NCBI RefSeq assembly: GCF_916858655.1
Contig: NZ_CAKASL010000001.1
Location: 124,001 to 188,000, forward strand
From: Aeromicrobium sp. Leaf350
GTDB lineage: Bacteria > Actinomycetota > Actinomycetes > Propionibacteriales > Nocardioidaceae
Reading direction: 5' to 3'
DNA length: 64,000 nucleotides
Below the pieces are notes generated by a model. That model ran no database searches, was not told where the DNA came from, and saw only the letters and a program-made list of their open reading frames with translations. A program made the translations under genes and the position numbers. The number at the start of each line of letters is the position of its first letter. Positions within the stretch are counted from its first letter, which is position 1. Below, piece after piece: positions 29,140-36,923 of the stretch.

Positions 29140-30267
29140 TCAGCCACAGACCTCGACCACCGTGTCGGCCGCGGTGTCGAGCAGCTCGGCGGTCACGGAC
29201 GAGCCGAAGGTGAAGCGCACGGCCGTCTGCGCCACCTCACGCTCGCAGCCCATCGCCGTGAGCACATGACTGGGCTCGTCGCTGCCCGCGTGGCAGGCCG
29301 AGCCGCTCGAGACCACGACGCCGCGGCGCTCGAGGTCGAGCAGGATCGACTCCCCCGAGCGGCCGGGGAACACGAACGAGGCGTTGCCCGGGAGCCGGTG
29401 CACGGGGTCACCCGTCAGCAGCGCGCCGGGCACTCCGGCGAGCACGCGGGCGACCAAGGCGTCACGCAGCGCGGCGACACCACTCGGATCGGGACGCGGC
29501 GCTCGGACCGCGGCGGCGATGCCGACGGCCGAGGCGACGTTCTCGGTGCCGGAGCGCCGGCCGTCCTCCTGGCCGCCCCCGTGCACGAGCGCCTCGAACG
29601 GGGTGCGCCGGGCGACCCACAGCACGCCGACGCCCTTCGGTGCGCCGAGCTTGTGCCCGGAGAGGCTGAGTGCCTGCACGCCGAGCCGGGCGACGTCGAG
29701 GTCGAGCCAACCGGCTGACTGCACCGCGTCGGTGTGGAACGGGACTCCGCGCTCGGCAGCCACCGCGGCCAGGGCGGCGACGTCCTGCACCGTGCCGACC
29801 TCGTTGTTGGCGTGCTGGATGCTGACGAGGGCGGTGTCGTCGCGCAGCACGCCGGCCAGCGCCTCCGGCGAGACCCGGCCGAACGCGTCGACCCCCAGCT
29901 CGGTGACCTCGAAACCCTGTCGAGAGAGCCACGCGGCCGACTCCAGCACTGCGGGGTGCTCGATGGCGCTGACGACGACGTGCCGGCCTCGCGTCGACGC
30001 CTGCGCGATGCCCTTGACCGCGGCGTTGTCGGCCTCGGTGCCGCCCGAGGTGAAGGTGATCTCGGAGGCGCGTGCGCCGAGGAAGGCGGCGACGTCGCGC
30101 CGGGCGTCCTCCAACGCGCGCCGCGCCAGGTCGCCCACCTCGTGGTGGCTCGACGGGTTGCCGAACGTGCCAGTCAGGTAGGGCCACATCGCCTCGAGCA
30201 CGTCACGGCGGACCGGAGTGGTCGCCGCCTCGTCGAGGTAGAGGAGCCCCGAGCCCTGCTCAGCCAC
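29140..30267 (-). CDS. Cysteine desulfurase (nad-operon copy)
   Basis: PLP-dependent cysteine desulfurase, 375 residues. Seen are LYLDEAATTPVRR, SGGTEADNAAVKG, the PLP lysine in LSGHKLGAPKGVG (about 200) and the active cysteine in SSGSACHAGSDEPSHVL (about 322). GTG at 30267 overlaps the end of nadC by 8 bases. In bacteria with nifS beside nadABC the enzyme supplies sulfur for the 4Fe-4S cluster of NadA, and I infer that here. Confidence 0.93.
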   Translation of the reverse strand: MAEQGSGLLYLDEAATTPVRRDVLEAMWPYLTGTFGNPSSHHEVGDLARRALEDARRDVAAFLGARASEITFTSGGTEADNAAVKGIAQASTRGRHVVVSAIEHPAVLESAAWLSRQGFEVTELGVDAFGRVSPEALAGVLRDDTALVSIQHANNEVGTVQDVAALAAVAAERGVPFHTDAVQSAGWLDLDVARLGVQALSLSGHKLGAPKGVGVLWVARRTPFEALVHGGGQEDGRRSGTENVASAVGIAAAVRAPRPDPSGVAALRDALVARVLAGVPGALLTGDPVHRLPGNASFVFPGRSGESILLDLERRGVVVSSGSACHAGSDEPSHVLTAMGCEREVAQTAVRFTFGSSVTAELLDTAADTVVEVCG

Positions 30268-31105
30268 GCTCCACCCTCATGTCGAGTCCGAGGTCGAGCG
30301 CGCGCACGCCGTGCGTGAGGGCGCCGACGCTGATGACGTCGACCCCCGTCTCCGCGATCGCGCCGATCGTGTCGAGCCGCACGCCGCCGCTCGCCTCGAC
30401 GACGGCACGACCGGCCACCAGGTCGACACCCTCGCGCAGCTCGGCGAGCGAGAAGTTGTCGAGCATGATCGTGTCGACGCCGCCGGCCAGGACCGGCTCG
30501 ATCTGCGCGATGCGGTCGACCTCGACCTCGAGGTGCATCGTGTGCGGGATCTGGGCCCGAGCGGCGCGGATGGCTGCCGTCAGGTCGTCGGTGAGCGCGA
30601 GGTGGTTGTCCTTGGCCATGACCGCGTCCGACAGCGAGAACCGGTGGTTGAAGCCACCACCGCAGCGCACCGCGTGCCGCTCCAGCACCCGCAGGCCCGG
30701 CGTGGTCTTGCGCGTGTCGACCACGCGCGCACCCGTGTGGGCGACCGCACGCACGTGCTCGGCCGTGAGCGTCGCGATGCCGCACATCCGCTGGAGCAGG
30801 TTCAGCGCGATGCGCTCGCCCCGCAGGATCGCGCGTGCAGGGCCGCTCACGGTCGCCAGGACGTCGCCCGCGGCGAACTCCTGACCGTCGTCGATGTGGA
30901 GCACGACCTCGACCGTCTGGTCGACCTCGCCGAACACGACCTCGAGCAACAGCACGCCCGCCATGACGCCCGCCTCGCGAGCCACGACGTCGGCGGTGGC
31001 GACGGCGTCAGCGGGCACGAAGACCTGGGACGTGACGTCGCCGGACGGCGCGTCCTCGGCCAGGGCCATCACCACGACCGGCCGCAGCTGCGCGACCTCA
31101 AGCAT
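30260..31105 (-). CDS. nadC: Nicotinate-nucleotide diphosphorylase (carboxylating)
   Basis: Quinolinate phosphoribosyltransferase: quinolinate + PRPP to nicotinate mononucleotide. 281 residues with ARVVDTRKTTPGLR, RCGGGFNHRFSLSDAVMAKDNHL (substrate-binding Arg/His/Lys) and the barrel strands HLEVEVDRI and TIMLDNFSL. ATG at 31105 overlaps the nadB stop region by 8 bases. Confidence 0.97.
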   Translation of the reverse strand: MLEVAQLRPVVVMALAEDAPSGDVTSQVFVPADAVATADVVAREAGVMAGVLLLEVVFGEVDQTVEVVLHIDDGQEFAAGDVLATVSGPARAILRGERIALNLLQRMCGIATLTAEHVRAVAHTGARVVDTRKTTPGLRVLERHAVRCGGGFNHRFSLSDAVMAKDNHLALTDDLTAAIRAARAQIPHTMHLEVEVDRIAQIEPVLAGGVDTIMLDNFSLAELREGVDLVAGRAVVEASGGVRLDTIGAIAETGVDVISVGALTHGVRALDLGLDMRVERG

Positions 31106-32624
31106 CGGCCGCCCCCCGGGTCGTCACGACCGCGCTGTGCACGCCCGGACCGGCGCCCGGCTCCGGGAAGTCGCTGCGGTAGTGGCCGCCCCTCGACTCG
31201 CGGCGGGCCAGCGCGCTGGCCACGACGGCCTGCGCCACGACCCGCAGGTTCGCGTCCTCGGCCGACTTCGCGTCGGTGGCCGCCGGCAGCGCCCACCCGG
31301 CCAGGGTGGCGGCGGCGTCGGTGAGCGTCGCGGCGTCACGGGTCAGGCCGGCAGCGTCCCACATGAGCTGCTGCAGGTCCGCCCTGCTCGACGGGACTCC
31401 CCCGACGGGCAGCTCGATCGTGAGGGGCTCGGCCCACTCGTGGTCGTCCAGCAGGCCCTCCTGCGCGTGCTCGCCGAGGACGGCGTCGACGACCCGGCGG
31501 CCGTAGACGGCGCCCTCGAGCAGCGAGTTGGACGCGAGCCGGTTGGCCCCGTGCAGGCCGGTGCAGGCGACCTCGCCGACCGCGAACAGCCCGGGCAGCG
31601 AGGTGCGCGCCCAGAGGTCGGTGCGGATGCCGCCCATGAAGTAGTGCGCCGCGGGCGTGACCGGGATCGGGTCGCGTCCCCAGTCGAACCCTCGCGCCCG
31701 CACGGCCGCGTCGATCGTCGGGAAGCGACGGGCGAGGAACTCGGCCCCCAGCGCGGTTGCGTCGAGCCGCACCGGGTCGCCGCCCTGCAGCGCCATCTGG
31801 GCGGCGATGCCTCGGGCGACGACGTCCCGCGGGGCGAGCTCGGCGTCGGGGTGCACGTCGAGCATGAACCGGCGACCGTCGCGGTCGACCAGCACGGCGC
31901 CCTCACCGCGCACGGCCTCGGAGACGAGGTGGTTGCCCGGAGCCGCGAGCGAGGTCGGGTGGAACTGGTAGAACTCCAGGTCGGCCGCCACGGCGCCGGC
32001 GCGCAGGGCCATCGCGAGCCCGTCGGCCGTCGCGACGGACGGGTTGGTCGTGTAGGGGTACAGCTGGCCCGCTCCCCCGGTGGCGAGCACGACCGCGTCG
32101 GCCTCGAGGCGCTCGCCGTCGAGGAGCAGCACGCCGACGACCCGGCCGTGCTCGACCACGAGGTCGACCGCCGTCGTGTTCTCGCGCACCGTGACGGACG
32201 ACTGGCTCAGCCGCGCGATGAGGGCTGCGGCGATGGCCGCACCCGTCGCGTCTCCCCCGGCGTGCAGGATGCGCTCGTGCGAGTGGGCCGCCTCGAGCCC
32301 GCGCGCCAGCTGGCCGTCGTGGACGTCGAACAGCACGCCGCGGTCGATGAGGTGCTGCACGGCGTCGGGGCCCTCGGCGCACAGCACCTCGACGGCCTCG
32401 TCGTCGGAGAGGCCGGCACCGGCGGCCAGCGTGTCGGCGACGTGCTCGGCGACGGTGTCGTCGCTCGAGGTCACGACCGCCACGCCGCCCTGGGCGAACC
32501 ACGTGTTGGACGACTCGAGGGTCGCCTTCGTCAGCAGCGTGACGCTGACGCCGGGACGGCCGTCGGCGTCGAGCGCCGCGGTCAGCCCCGCGACACCGCT
32601 CCCGATCACGACGATGTGGGTCAT
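31098..32624 (-). CDS. nadB: L-aspartate oxidase
   Basis: Flavoprotein making iminoaspartate for NadA, first step of de novo NAD synthesis. 508 residues. FAD fingerprint VVIGSGVAGLTAAL at residues 5-18; SSNTWFAQGGVAVV; HERILHAGGDATGAAI; PAAHYFMGGIRTDLWART; GLFAVGEVACTGLHGANRLASNSLLE. ATG at 32624 is preceded by GGGAGACACC and begins the family N-terminus, although the frame is open upstream. 14 bases separate it from nadA. Confidence 0.97.
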   Translation of the reverse strand: MTHIVVIGSGVAGLTAALDADGRPGVSVTLLTKATLESSNTWFAQGGVAVVTSSDDTVAEHVADTLAAGAGLSDDEAVEVLCAEGPDAVQHLIDRGVLFDVHDGQLARGLEAAHSHERILHAGGDATGAAIAAALIARLSQSSVTVRENTTAVDLVVEHGRVVGVLLLDGERLEADAVVLATGGAGQLYPYTTNPSVATADGLAMALRAGAVAADLEFYQFHPTSLAAPGNHLVSEAVRGEGAVLVDRDGRRFMLDVHPDAELAPRDVVARGIAAQMALQGGDPVRLDATALGAEFLARRFPTIDAAVRARGFDWGRDPIPVTPAAHYFMGGIRTDLWARTSLPGLFAVGEVACTGLHGANRLASNSLLEGAVYGRRVVDAVLGEHAQEGLLDDHEWAEPLTIELPVGGVPSSRADLQQLMWDAAGLTRDAATLTDAAATLAGWALPAATDAKSAEDANLRVVAQAVVASALARRESRGGHYRSDFPEPGAGPGVHSAVVTTRGAADA

Positions 32625-32638
32625 GGGTGTCTCCCGCC

Positions 32639-33913
32639 CTACTTCGGCAGCGCCGCGAGCATGCGCTCGAGCGCGACCTTGGCGTGCGTGGCGACGTCGT
32701 CGGCGACCACGATCTCGTTGCGGACCTCGCCCTCGAGCAGTCCGTCCAGCACCCAGGCGAGGTAGCCGGGGTGGATCCGGTACATCGTCGAGCAGGGACA
32801 GATCACCGGGTCGAGGCAGAAGATCGTGCGGTCCGGGTAGTCGGCCGCGAGCCGGTTGACCAGGTTGATCTCGGTGCCGATCGCGATGACGTCGCCCGGC
32901 TCGCTGGCCGCGACGAACTTGCGGATGAAGTCGGTCGAGCCGGCCGCGTCGGCGGCGTCGACGACCGGCATCGGGCTCTCCGGGTGCACGACGACCTTGA
33001 CGCCCGGGAACTGGGCCCGCGCCTGGTCGATCTGGGCGACCGTGAAGCGCTTGTGCACCGAGCAGAAGCCCGGCCACAGCAGCACGCGCGCGTCGAGCAG
33101 CTCCTGGCGGTCGACGCCGAGGCCGGGCTTGCGCGGGTTGATCATCGGCATCTGCTCCAGCGGCACGCCCATCGCCTTGCCGGTGTTGCGGCCCAGGTGC
33201 TGGTCGGGGAAGAACAGCACGCGACGGCCCTGCTCGAACGCCCACTCCAGCACCGTGGCGGCGTTGGACGAGGTGCACACGATGCCGCCGTGGCGGCCGC
33301 AGAAGGCCTTGAGGGCGGCCGAGGAGTTCATGTAGGTGACGGGCACGACGCTCGCTCGACCGTCCGAGGTGTCCTCGTCGGCCCCTTCCTCATCGGCATA
33401 GAGCTCCATGAGCTCCTCCCACGCGGCCTCGACCGAGTCCTCGTCGGCCATGTCGGCCATCGAGCAGCCCGCGGCGAGGTTGGGCAGGATCACGTGCTGC
33501 TCGGGCCTGGCCAGGATGTCCGCGGTCTCGGCCATGAAGTGCACGCCGCAGAACACGATCGTCTCGGCGTCCGGCTTCGTCAGCGCGGCGTTCGCGAGCT
33601 GGAAGGAGTCGCCCACGAAGTCGGCGTGCTGCACGACCTCGTCGCGCTGGTAGAAGTGCCCCAGGATCACGAGCCGGTCGCCGAGGGTCTCCTTCGCGGC
33701 GCGGATGCGCGCGTGCAGCTCGTCGTCCGACATCCGCTGGTACGCGACCGGCAGCTGGCCCGGACGCACCACGGGGTCGGGGATGACGTCGTCCTCGGAC
33801 GCGCCCGGGCCGTAGCCGGGGCTCAGGTCGAAGGCCCACGGGCCCTCGGCGAGGTCCGCGTCGCAGCTGGCACCGGGAGCGGTGGTGATGAGCTCGTTGA
33901 CGGAGATGGTCAT
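32639..33913 (-). CDS. nadA: Quinolinate synthase
   Basis: 4Fe-4S enzyme condensing iminoaspartate with DHAP to quinolinate. 424 residues, the long actinobacterial type. Landmarks are RLVILGHFYQRDEVVQHADFVGDS, FCGVHFMAETADILARP, YMNSSAALKAFCG, FFPDQHLGRNTG, and the cluster-binding region with WPGFCSVH and CLDPVICPCSTMYRIHPGYL. ATG at 33913 overlaps the nrtR stop (ATGA), so regulator and enzyme are translationally coupled. The first ~60 residues are an acidic extension. Confidence 0.97.
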   Translation of the reverse strand: MTISVNELITTAPGASCDADLAEGPWAFDLSPGYGPGASEDDVIPDPVVRPGQLPVAYQRMSDDELHARIRAAKETLGDRLVILGHFYQRDEVVQHADFVGDSFQLANAALTKPDAETIVFCGVHFMAETADILARPEQHVILPNLAAGCSMADMADEDSVEAAWEELMELYADEEGADEDTSDGRASVVPVTYMNSSAALKAFCGRHGGIVCTSSNAATVLEWAFEQGRRVLFFPDQHLGRNTGKAMGVPLEQMPMINPRKPGLGVDRQELLDARVLLWPGFCSVHKRFTVAQIDQARAQFPGVKVVVHPESPMPVVDAADAAGSTDFIRKFVAASEPGDVIAIGTEINLVNRLAADYPDRTIFCLDPVICPCSTMYRIHPGYLAWVLDGLLEGEVRNEIVVADDVATHAKVALERMLAALPK

Positions 33914-34638
33914 CGGGTCTCCTCGAAGGTCAGGGTGGTGCGGGACGGGGTGGGGTCGTGGCGGTACAGGGCCGGCGGGCGGTGACTGCGGCCCTCGAGA
34001 CATCGACCGGTGGCCTCCAGTCGACCGATCATCTGGCGCCGGAAGTTGGCCGGGTCGAGCTGACGGCCGAGCACGGCCTCGTAGACCTCGCGCAGCTGCG
34101 CGAGCGTGAACTCCTCGGGCAGGAAGCCGTAGGCGATCGGCGAGTACGTGATCTTGGCCCGGAGCCGCGTCAGTGCGTACTCGACGATGTCGTCGTGGTC
34201 GAAGGCCAGGCCCGAGACCTCGTCGGCCACGAACCACTCGACGTTCGGCACCGGCAGCACCTGGGCGTCCTCCTCGGCGCGCACGAGCGCCCAGTAGACG
34301 ATCGAGACGACCCGGTCGGGCGAGCGGTCGACCCTTCCGAAGGCGTACAGCTGCTCGAGGTGGTTGGGGGCGAGGCCGGTCGTGCGCTCCAGCGTGTTGC
34401 GGGCGGAGGACGCGAGGTCCTCGTGCGGCTGCAGGGGGCCTCCGGGCAGGGCCCAGCGCCCCTCGAACGGCTGGCGGATGCGACGCACCAGCGGGAGCCA
34501 GACGGTGGGCTCGCCCGTGACGGGGTGGGGGCGCAGCGCGAAGATCACGGTCGAGACGGCCAGGTCGACCCGCTGGTCGGAGTCGTGCTGCTCGTCGACG
34601 GGTGCCCCGCCGCCGGATCGATCGAGGTCGAGCGTCAT
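33910..34638 (-). CDS. nrtR: NrtR-type NUDIX-fold transcriptional regulator of NAD synthesis
   Basis: A 242-residue two-domain protein: an N-terminal NUDIX fold and a C-terminal winged helix (LAQLREVYEAVLGRQLDPANFRRQMI). The NUDIX box is degenerate (GGPLQPHEDLASSARNT, then LERTTGL, in place of REUXEE), so hydrolysis is probably lost and the domain serves as an ADP-ribose/NAD sensor, as in NrtR/NdnR. It is the first gene of the nad operon. A perfect 9-bp-arm palindrome overlaps its promoter, implying autorepression of the whole operon. ATG at 34638 follows GAAGGAG. A plain NUDIX hydrolase is the alternative, but domain layout and context argue for NrtR. Confidence 0.88.
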   Translation of the reverse strand: MTLDLDRSGGGAPVDEQHDSDQRVDLAVSTVIFALRPHPVTGEPTVWLPLVRRIRQPFEGRWALPGGPLQPHEDLASSARNTLERTTGLAPNHLEQLYAFGRVDRSPDRVVSIVYWALVRAEEDAQVLPVPNVEWFVADEVSGLAFDHDDIVEYALTRLRAKITYSPIAYGFLPEEFTLAQLREVYEAVLGRQLDPANFRRQMIGRLEATGRCLEGRSHRPPALYRHDPTPSRTTLTFEETR

Positions 34639-34666
34639 GCGCCACTCCTTCCGTTCAGGTGCAATC

Positions 34667-34696
34667 GACTCTAACCCTCCGTTAGAGTCAGGTCAA
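34667..34696 (-). promoter_or_regulatory. nrtR-nad operon promoter with overlapping palindromic operator
   Basis: On the minus strand TTGACC (34691-34696) and TAGAGT (34668-34673) are separated by exactly 17 bases, a textbook -35/-10 pair. A perfect inverted repeat, arms GACTCTAAC (34667-34675) and GTTAGAGTC (34681-34689) around CCTCC, covers the spacer and the -10. A repressor bound here would block polymerase. NrtR is the obvious candidate. Confidence 0.82.
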
Positions 34697-34788
34697 CACT
34701 AAGTCGGACCCGCGTGTTCACGTGTCGGTCACCGATCCACGGGGGCGCCGTTCAACGATTCGCCCGACGGCCGACCTACCGTCGCCGC

Positions 34789-36207
34789 GTGTTCGCCCAG
34801 ACGCGTGACCTCGCCCTTCCTGCGTGGGCCCGCCGGCCGCTGACCCGCCGGCTCGCCATCGCCCTCGTGCTGGCCCTCGCGCTCGTGGCGCTCGTCGCCG
34901 TGCGCACCGGAGCCGGCCAGGACCTGCTGCCCTCCGACGACGGCACCGCGACGGCCCAGCCGGACCGCATCATCCTCAACCCGACGGCCGAGCCCGCCAC
35001 GAGCCAGACGTTCACGTGGCGCACGAACGAGGCGACCTCCGAGGGCGAGGTGCAGATCGCGCCGGCCGACTCTCCCGATGACGTCCGGGTCGTGCAGGCC
35101 CAGGCGAGCGTGGCCGAGCAGCTCCCGCGGTCCCGCCTCGTCGCGCGCCACCACAGCGCGACCGTGGACGACCTCGAGCCACAGACCGCCTACACGTACC
35201 GGGTCGGGCAGGGCGACGACTTCTCGGGCTGGACCACGTTCACGACCCCACCCGCCGCGGCGTCAGCGGACCCGTGGACGTTCCTCTACTTCGGCGACGC
35301 CCAGTGGGGTCTCGACGCCGGCTGGACGAGCATCGTGGAGCAGGCGTTCACGCAGCACCCCGACGCCACGCTCGCCCTGACCGCGGGCGACCAGGTCAAC
35401 GACGGCAACGACGACCACCAGTGGGAGCAGTGGTTCGCGGCGATCGCGCCGTACTCCTCGACCCGCAGCTTCCTGACCGTGCCCGGCAACCACGAGCTCT
35501 ACGGCGACGACGACATGATTCGCTACCGCAGCCAGGTCGAGCATCCGCGCAACGGACCGGAGGGCCAGGACGACCTCGCCTACCGCGTCGACGTCGGCGG
35601 CGTCCGCTTCATCACCCTCAACGGCAACATCACCGACGGCCTGACCGACACGACCGACAACGGCCTCGGCGCGCTCCAGGCCGAGTGGCTCGAGGAGCAG
35701 CTCACCGACAACCCGATGGAGTGGACCGTCGTCTCGATCCACCAGCCGATGTTCTCGGCCGCGAAGCTCCGCGACAACGTGGCGCAGCGTTCGGCCTTCA
35801 TGCCGGTGCTCGAGGAACACGACGTCGACCTCGTCCTGCAGGGCCACGACCACGCCTACGCGCGGGGACACCTGGCCGAGAACGACGTGCCCGGCGGATA
35901 CGCCGGCCCGACCTACGTCGTCGCGAACGCGGGCGACAAGTACTACGACCTCGACCCGGCCGGTCGCAACAACTGGACCATCAACGACGCCGAGCGCGAC
36001 GCGGCCGCCGACAAGATCTCGACCTACCAGTCGATCACGGTGGAGGCGGGACGGCTCGTCTACACCTCCTACGTCGGCAAGGTCGGCGACCCGGGCGAGG
36101 GCACCGGGCCGATGCCCACGGGATTGCAGCCCGGCGACGTGCTCGACACGTTCACGGTCACGAAGGACGCCACCGGCACGCCTCTCGTCCTCGCCCCCAC
36201 CGGCTGA
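34789..36207 (+). CDS. Exported metallophosphoesterase with purple-acid-phosphatase N-terminal domain
   Basis: A 472-residue protein with one N-terminal membrane/signal segment (RLAIALVLALALVALVAV), a fibronectin-like domain typical of purple acid phosphatases (RIILNPTAEPATSQTFTWRT, ATVDDLEPQTAYTYRVG), then a calcineurin-like phosphoesterase domain with metal ligands in YFGDAQWG, LTAGDQVNDG, PGNHELYGDDD, VSIHQPMF and LQGHDHAYARGH. The family's GDxG tyrosine site is replaced by GDAQ. The frame is open from 34714, but GTG at 34789 has TACCGT 6 bases upstream, so I take a leaderless start there. It probably hydrolyses phosphate esters outside the cell. Confidence 0.87.
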   Translation: MFAQTRDLALPAWARRPLTRRLAIALVLALALVALVAVRTGAGQDLLPSDDGTATAQPDRIILNPTAEPATSQTFTWRTNEATSEGEVQIAPADSPDDVRVVQAQASVAEQLPRSRLVARHHSATVDDLEPQTAYTYRVGQGDDFSGWTTFTTPPAAASADPWTFLYFGDAQWGLDAGWTSIVEQAFTQHPDATLALTAGDQVNDGNDDHQWEQWFAAIAPYSSTRSFLTVPGNHELYGDDDMIRYRSQVEHPRNGPEGQDDLAYRVDVGGVRFITLNGNITDGLTDTTDNGLGALQAEWLEEQLTDNPMEWTVVSIHQPMFSAAKLRDNVAQRSAFMPVLEEHDVDLVLQGHDHAYARGHLAENDVPGGYAGPTYVVANAGDKYYDLDPAGRNNWTINDAERDAAADKISTYQSITVEAGRLVYTSYVGKVGDPGEGTGPMPTGLQPGDVLDTFTVTKDATGTPLVLAPTG

Positions 36208-36235
36208 GGTGACGCACCTCACCCCGCGCCGCGGC

Positions 36236-36286
36236 TTGCCGTCGATGAAACGAACCCGTACTCTCCTGATGGAACGAAACCGTTCC
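36236..36286 (+). promoter_or_regulatory. Promoter and operator of the TetR-MFS operon
   Basis: TTGCCG (36236-36241) and TACTCT (36259-36264) are 17 bases apart. At the expected transcription start lies an inverted repeat GGAACG-AAAC-CGTTCC (36271-36286), and an imperfect direct copy of its AACGAAnCCGT core occurs at 36249-36259. The TetR product 23 bases downstream is the likely ligand-controlled repressor. Confidence 0.75.
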
Positions 36287-36308
36287 GTACCATCGAGAGG
36301 ACGACCGC

Positions 36309-36923
36309 GTGGCCCCCGACGACGACTCCCCGACCCGCCCGCGGGTCACCGGCGACCGTGAGCTCGAGATCCTCGACGCCACGATCGACGTGCTCGCCGA
36401 GGTGGGCTACGACCGGCTGACGATGGACGCGGTCGCGCAGGCGGCCAAGGCCTCGAAGGCCACGCTTTACCGACTGTGGTCGAGCAAGGCCACGCTCGTG
36501 CTCGAGGCACTGCTGGTCCTCAAGGACCCTCCGGCCGGCGAGCTGGACACGGGTTCGCTCCGCGGCGACCTGCTGGCCATGCACTGCGGTTCCGGACGTC
36601 TGACGGACCCCCGTCTGATGGCCGTGTTCAGCAGCATCATCACCGCGCTCGGCCACGACGAGGAGTTCGCGGCCGGGTTCCGGGAGAAGTTCATCGGTCC
36701 GAAGATCGCCCGATCTAGGGAGATCTACCGCCGCGCCGCCGAGCGGGGGGAGCTCCGGGACGGGGTCGACGTCGACCTGGTCGCCCCGGCCCTCGCCGGC
36801 ATCATCCTGCACCGCGAGTTCCTCCTCGGACTCCCGCCCGACGTCGACGTCATCGAGACCGTCATCGACCAGATCATCCTTCCCGCCGCCCTGCGGCCCA
36901 GCCTTCTCCAGGAGAACGCATGA
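36309..36923 (+). CDS. TetR-family transcriptional regulator
   Basis: A 204-residue TetR protein. The N-terminal DNA-binding region is ILDATIDVLAEVGYDRLT then MDAVAQAAKASKATLYRLWSSK (helix-turn-helix, about residues 35-55). The C-terminal ligand domain includes LMAVFSSIITALGHDEEF and LVAPALAGIILHREFLLG. GTG at 36309 follows AGAGGA. Its stop overlaps the start of the MFS exporter (ATGA), so it should repress its own operon and be released by a substrate of that pump. Confidence 0.93.
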   Translation: MAPDDDSPTRPRVTGDRELEILDATIDVLAEVGYDRLTMDAVAQAAKASKATLYRLWSSKATLVLEALLVLKDPPAGELDTGSLRGDLLAMHCGSGRLTDPRLMAVFSSIITALGHDEEFAAGFREKFIGPKIARSREIYRRAAERGELRDGVDVDLVAPALAGIILHREFLLGLPPDVDVIETVIDQIILPAALRPSLLQENA

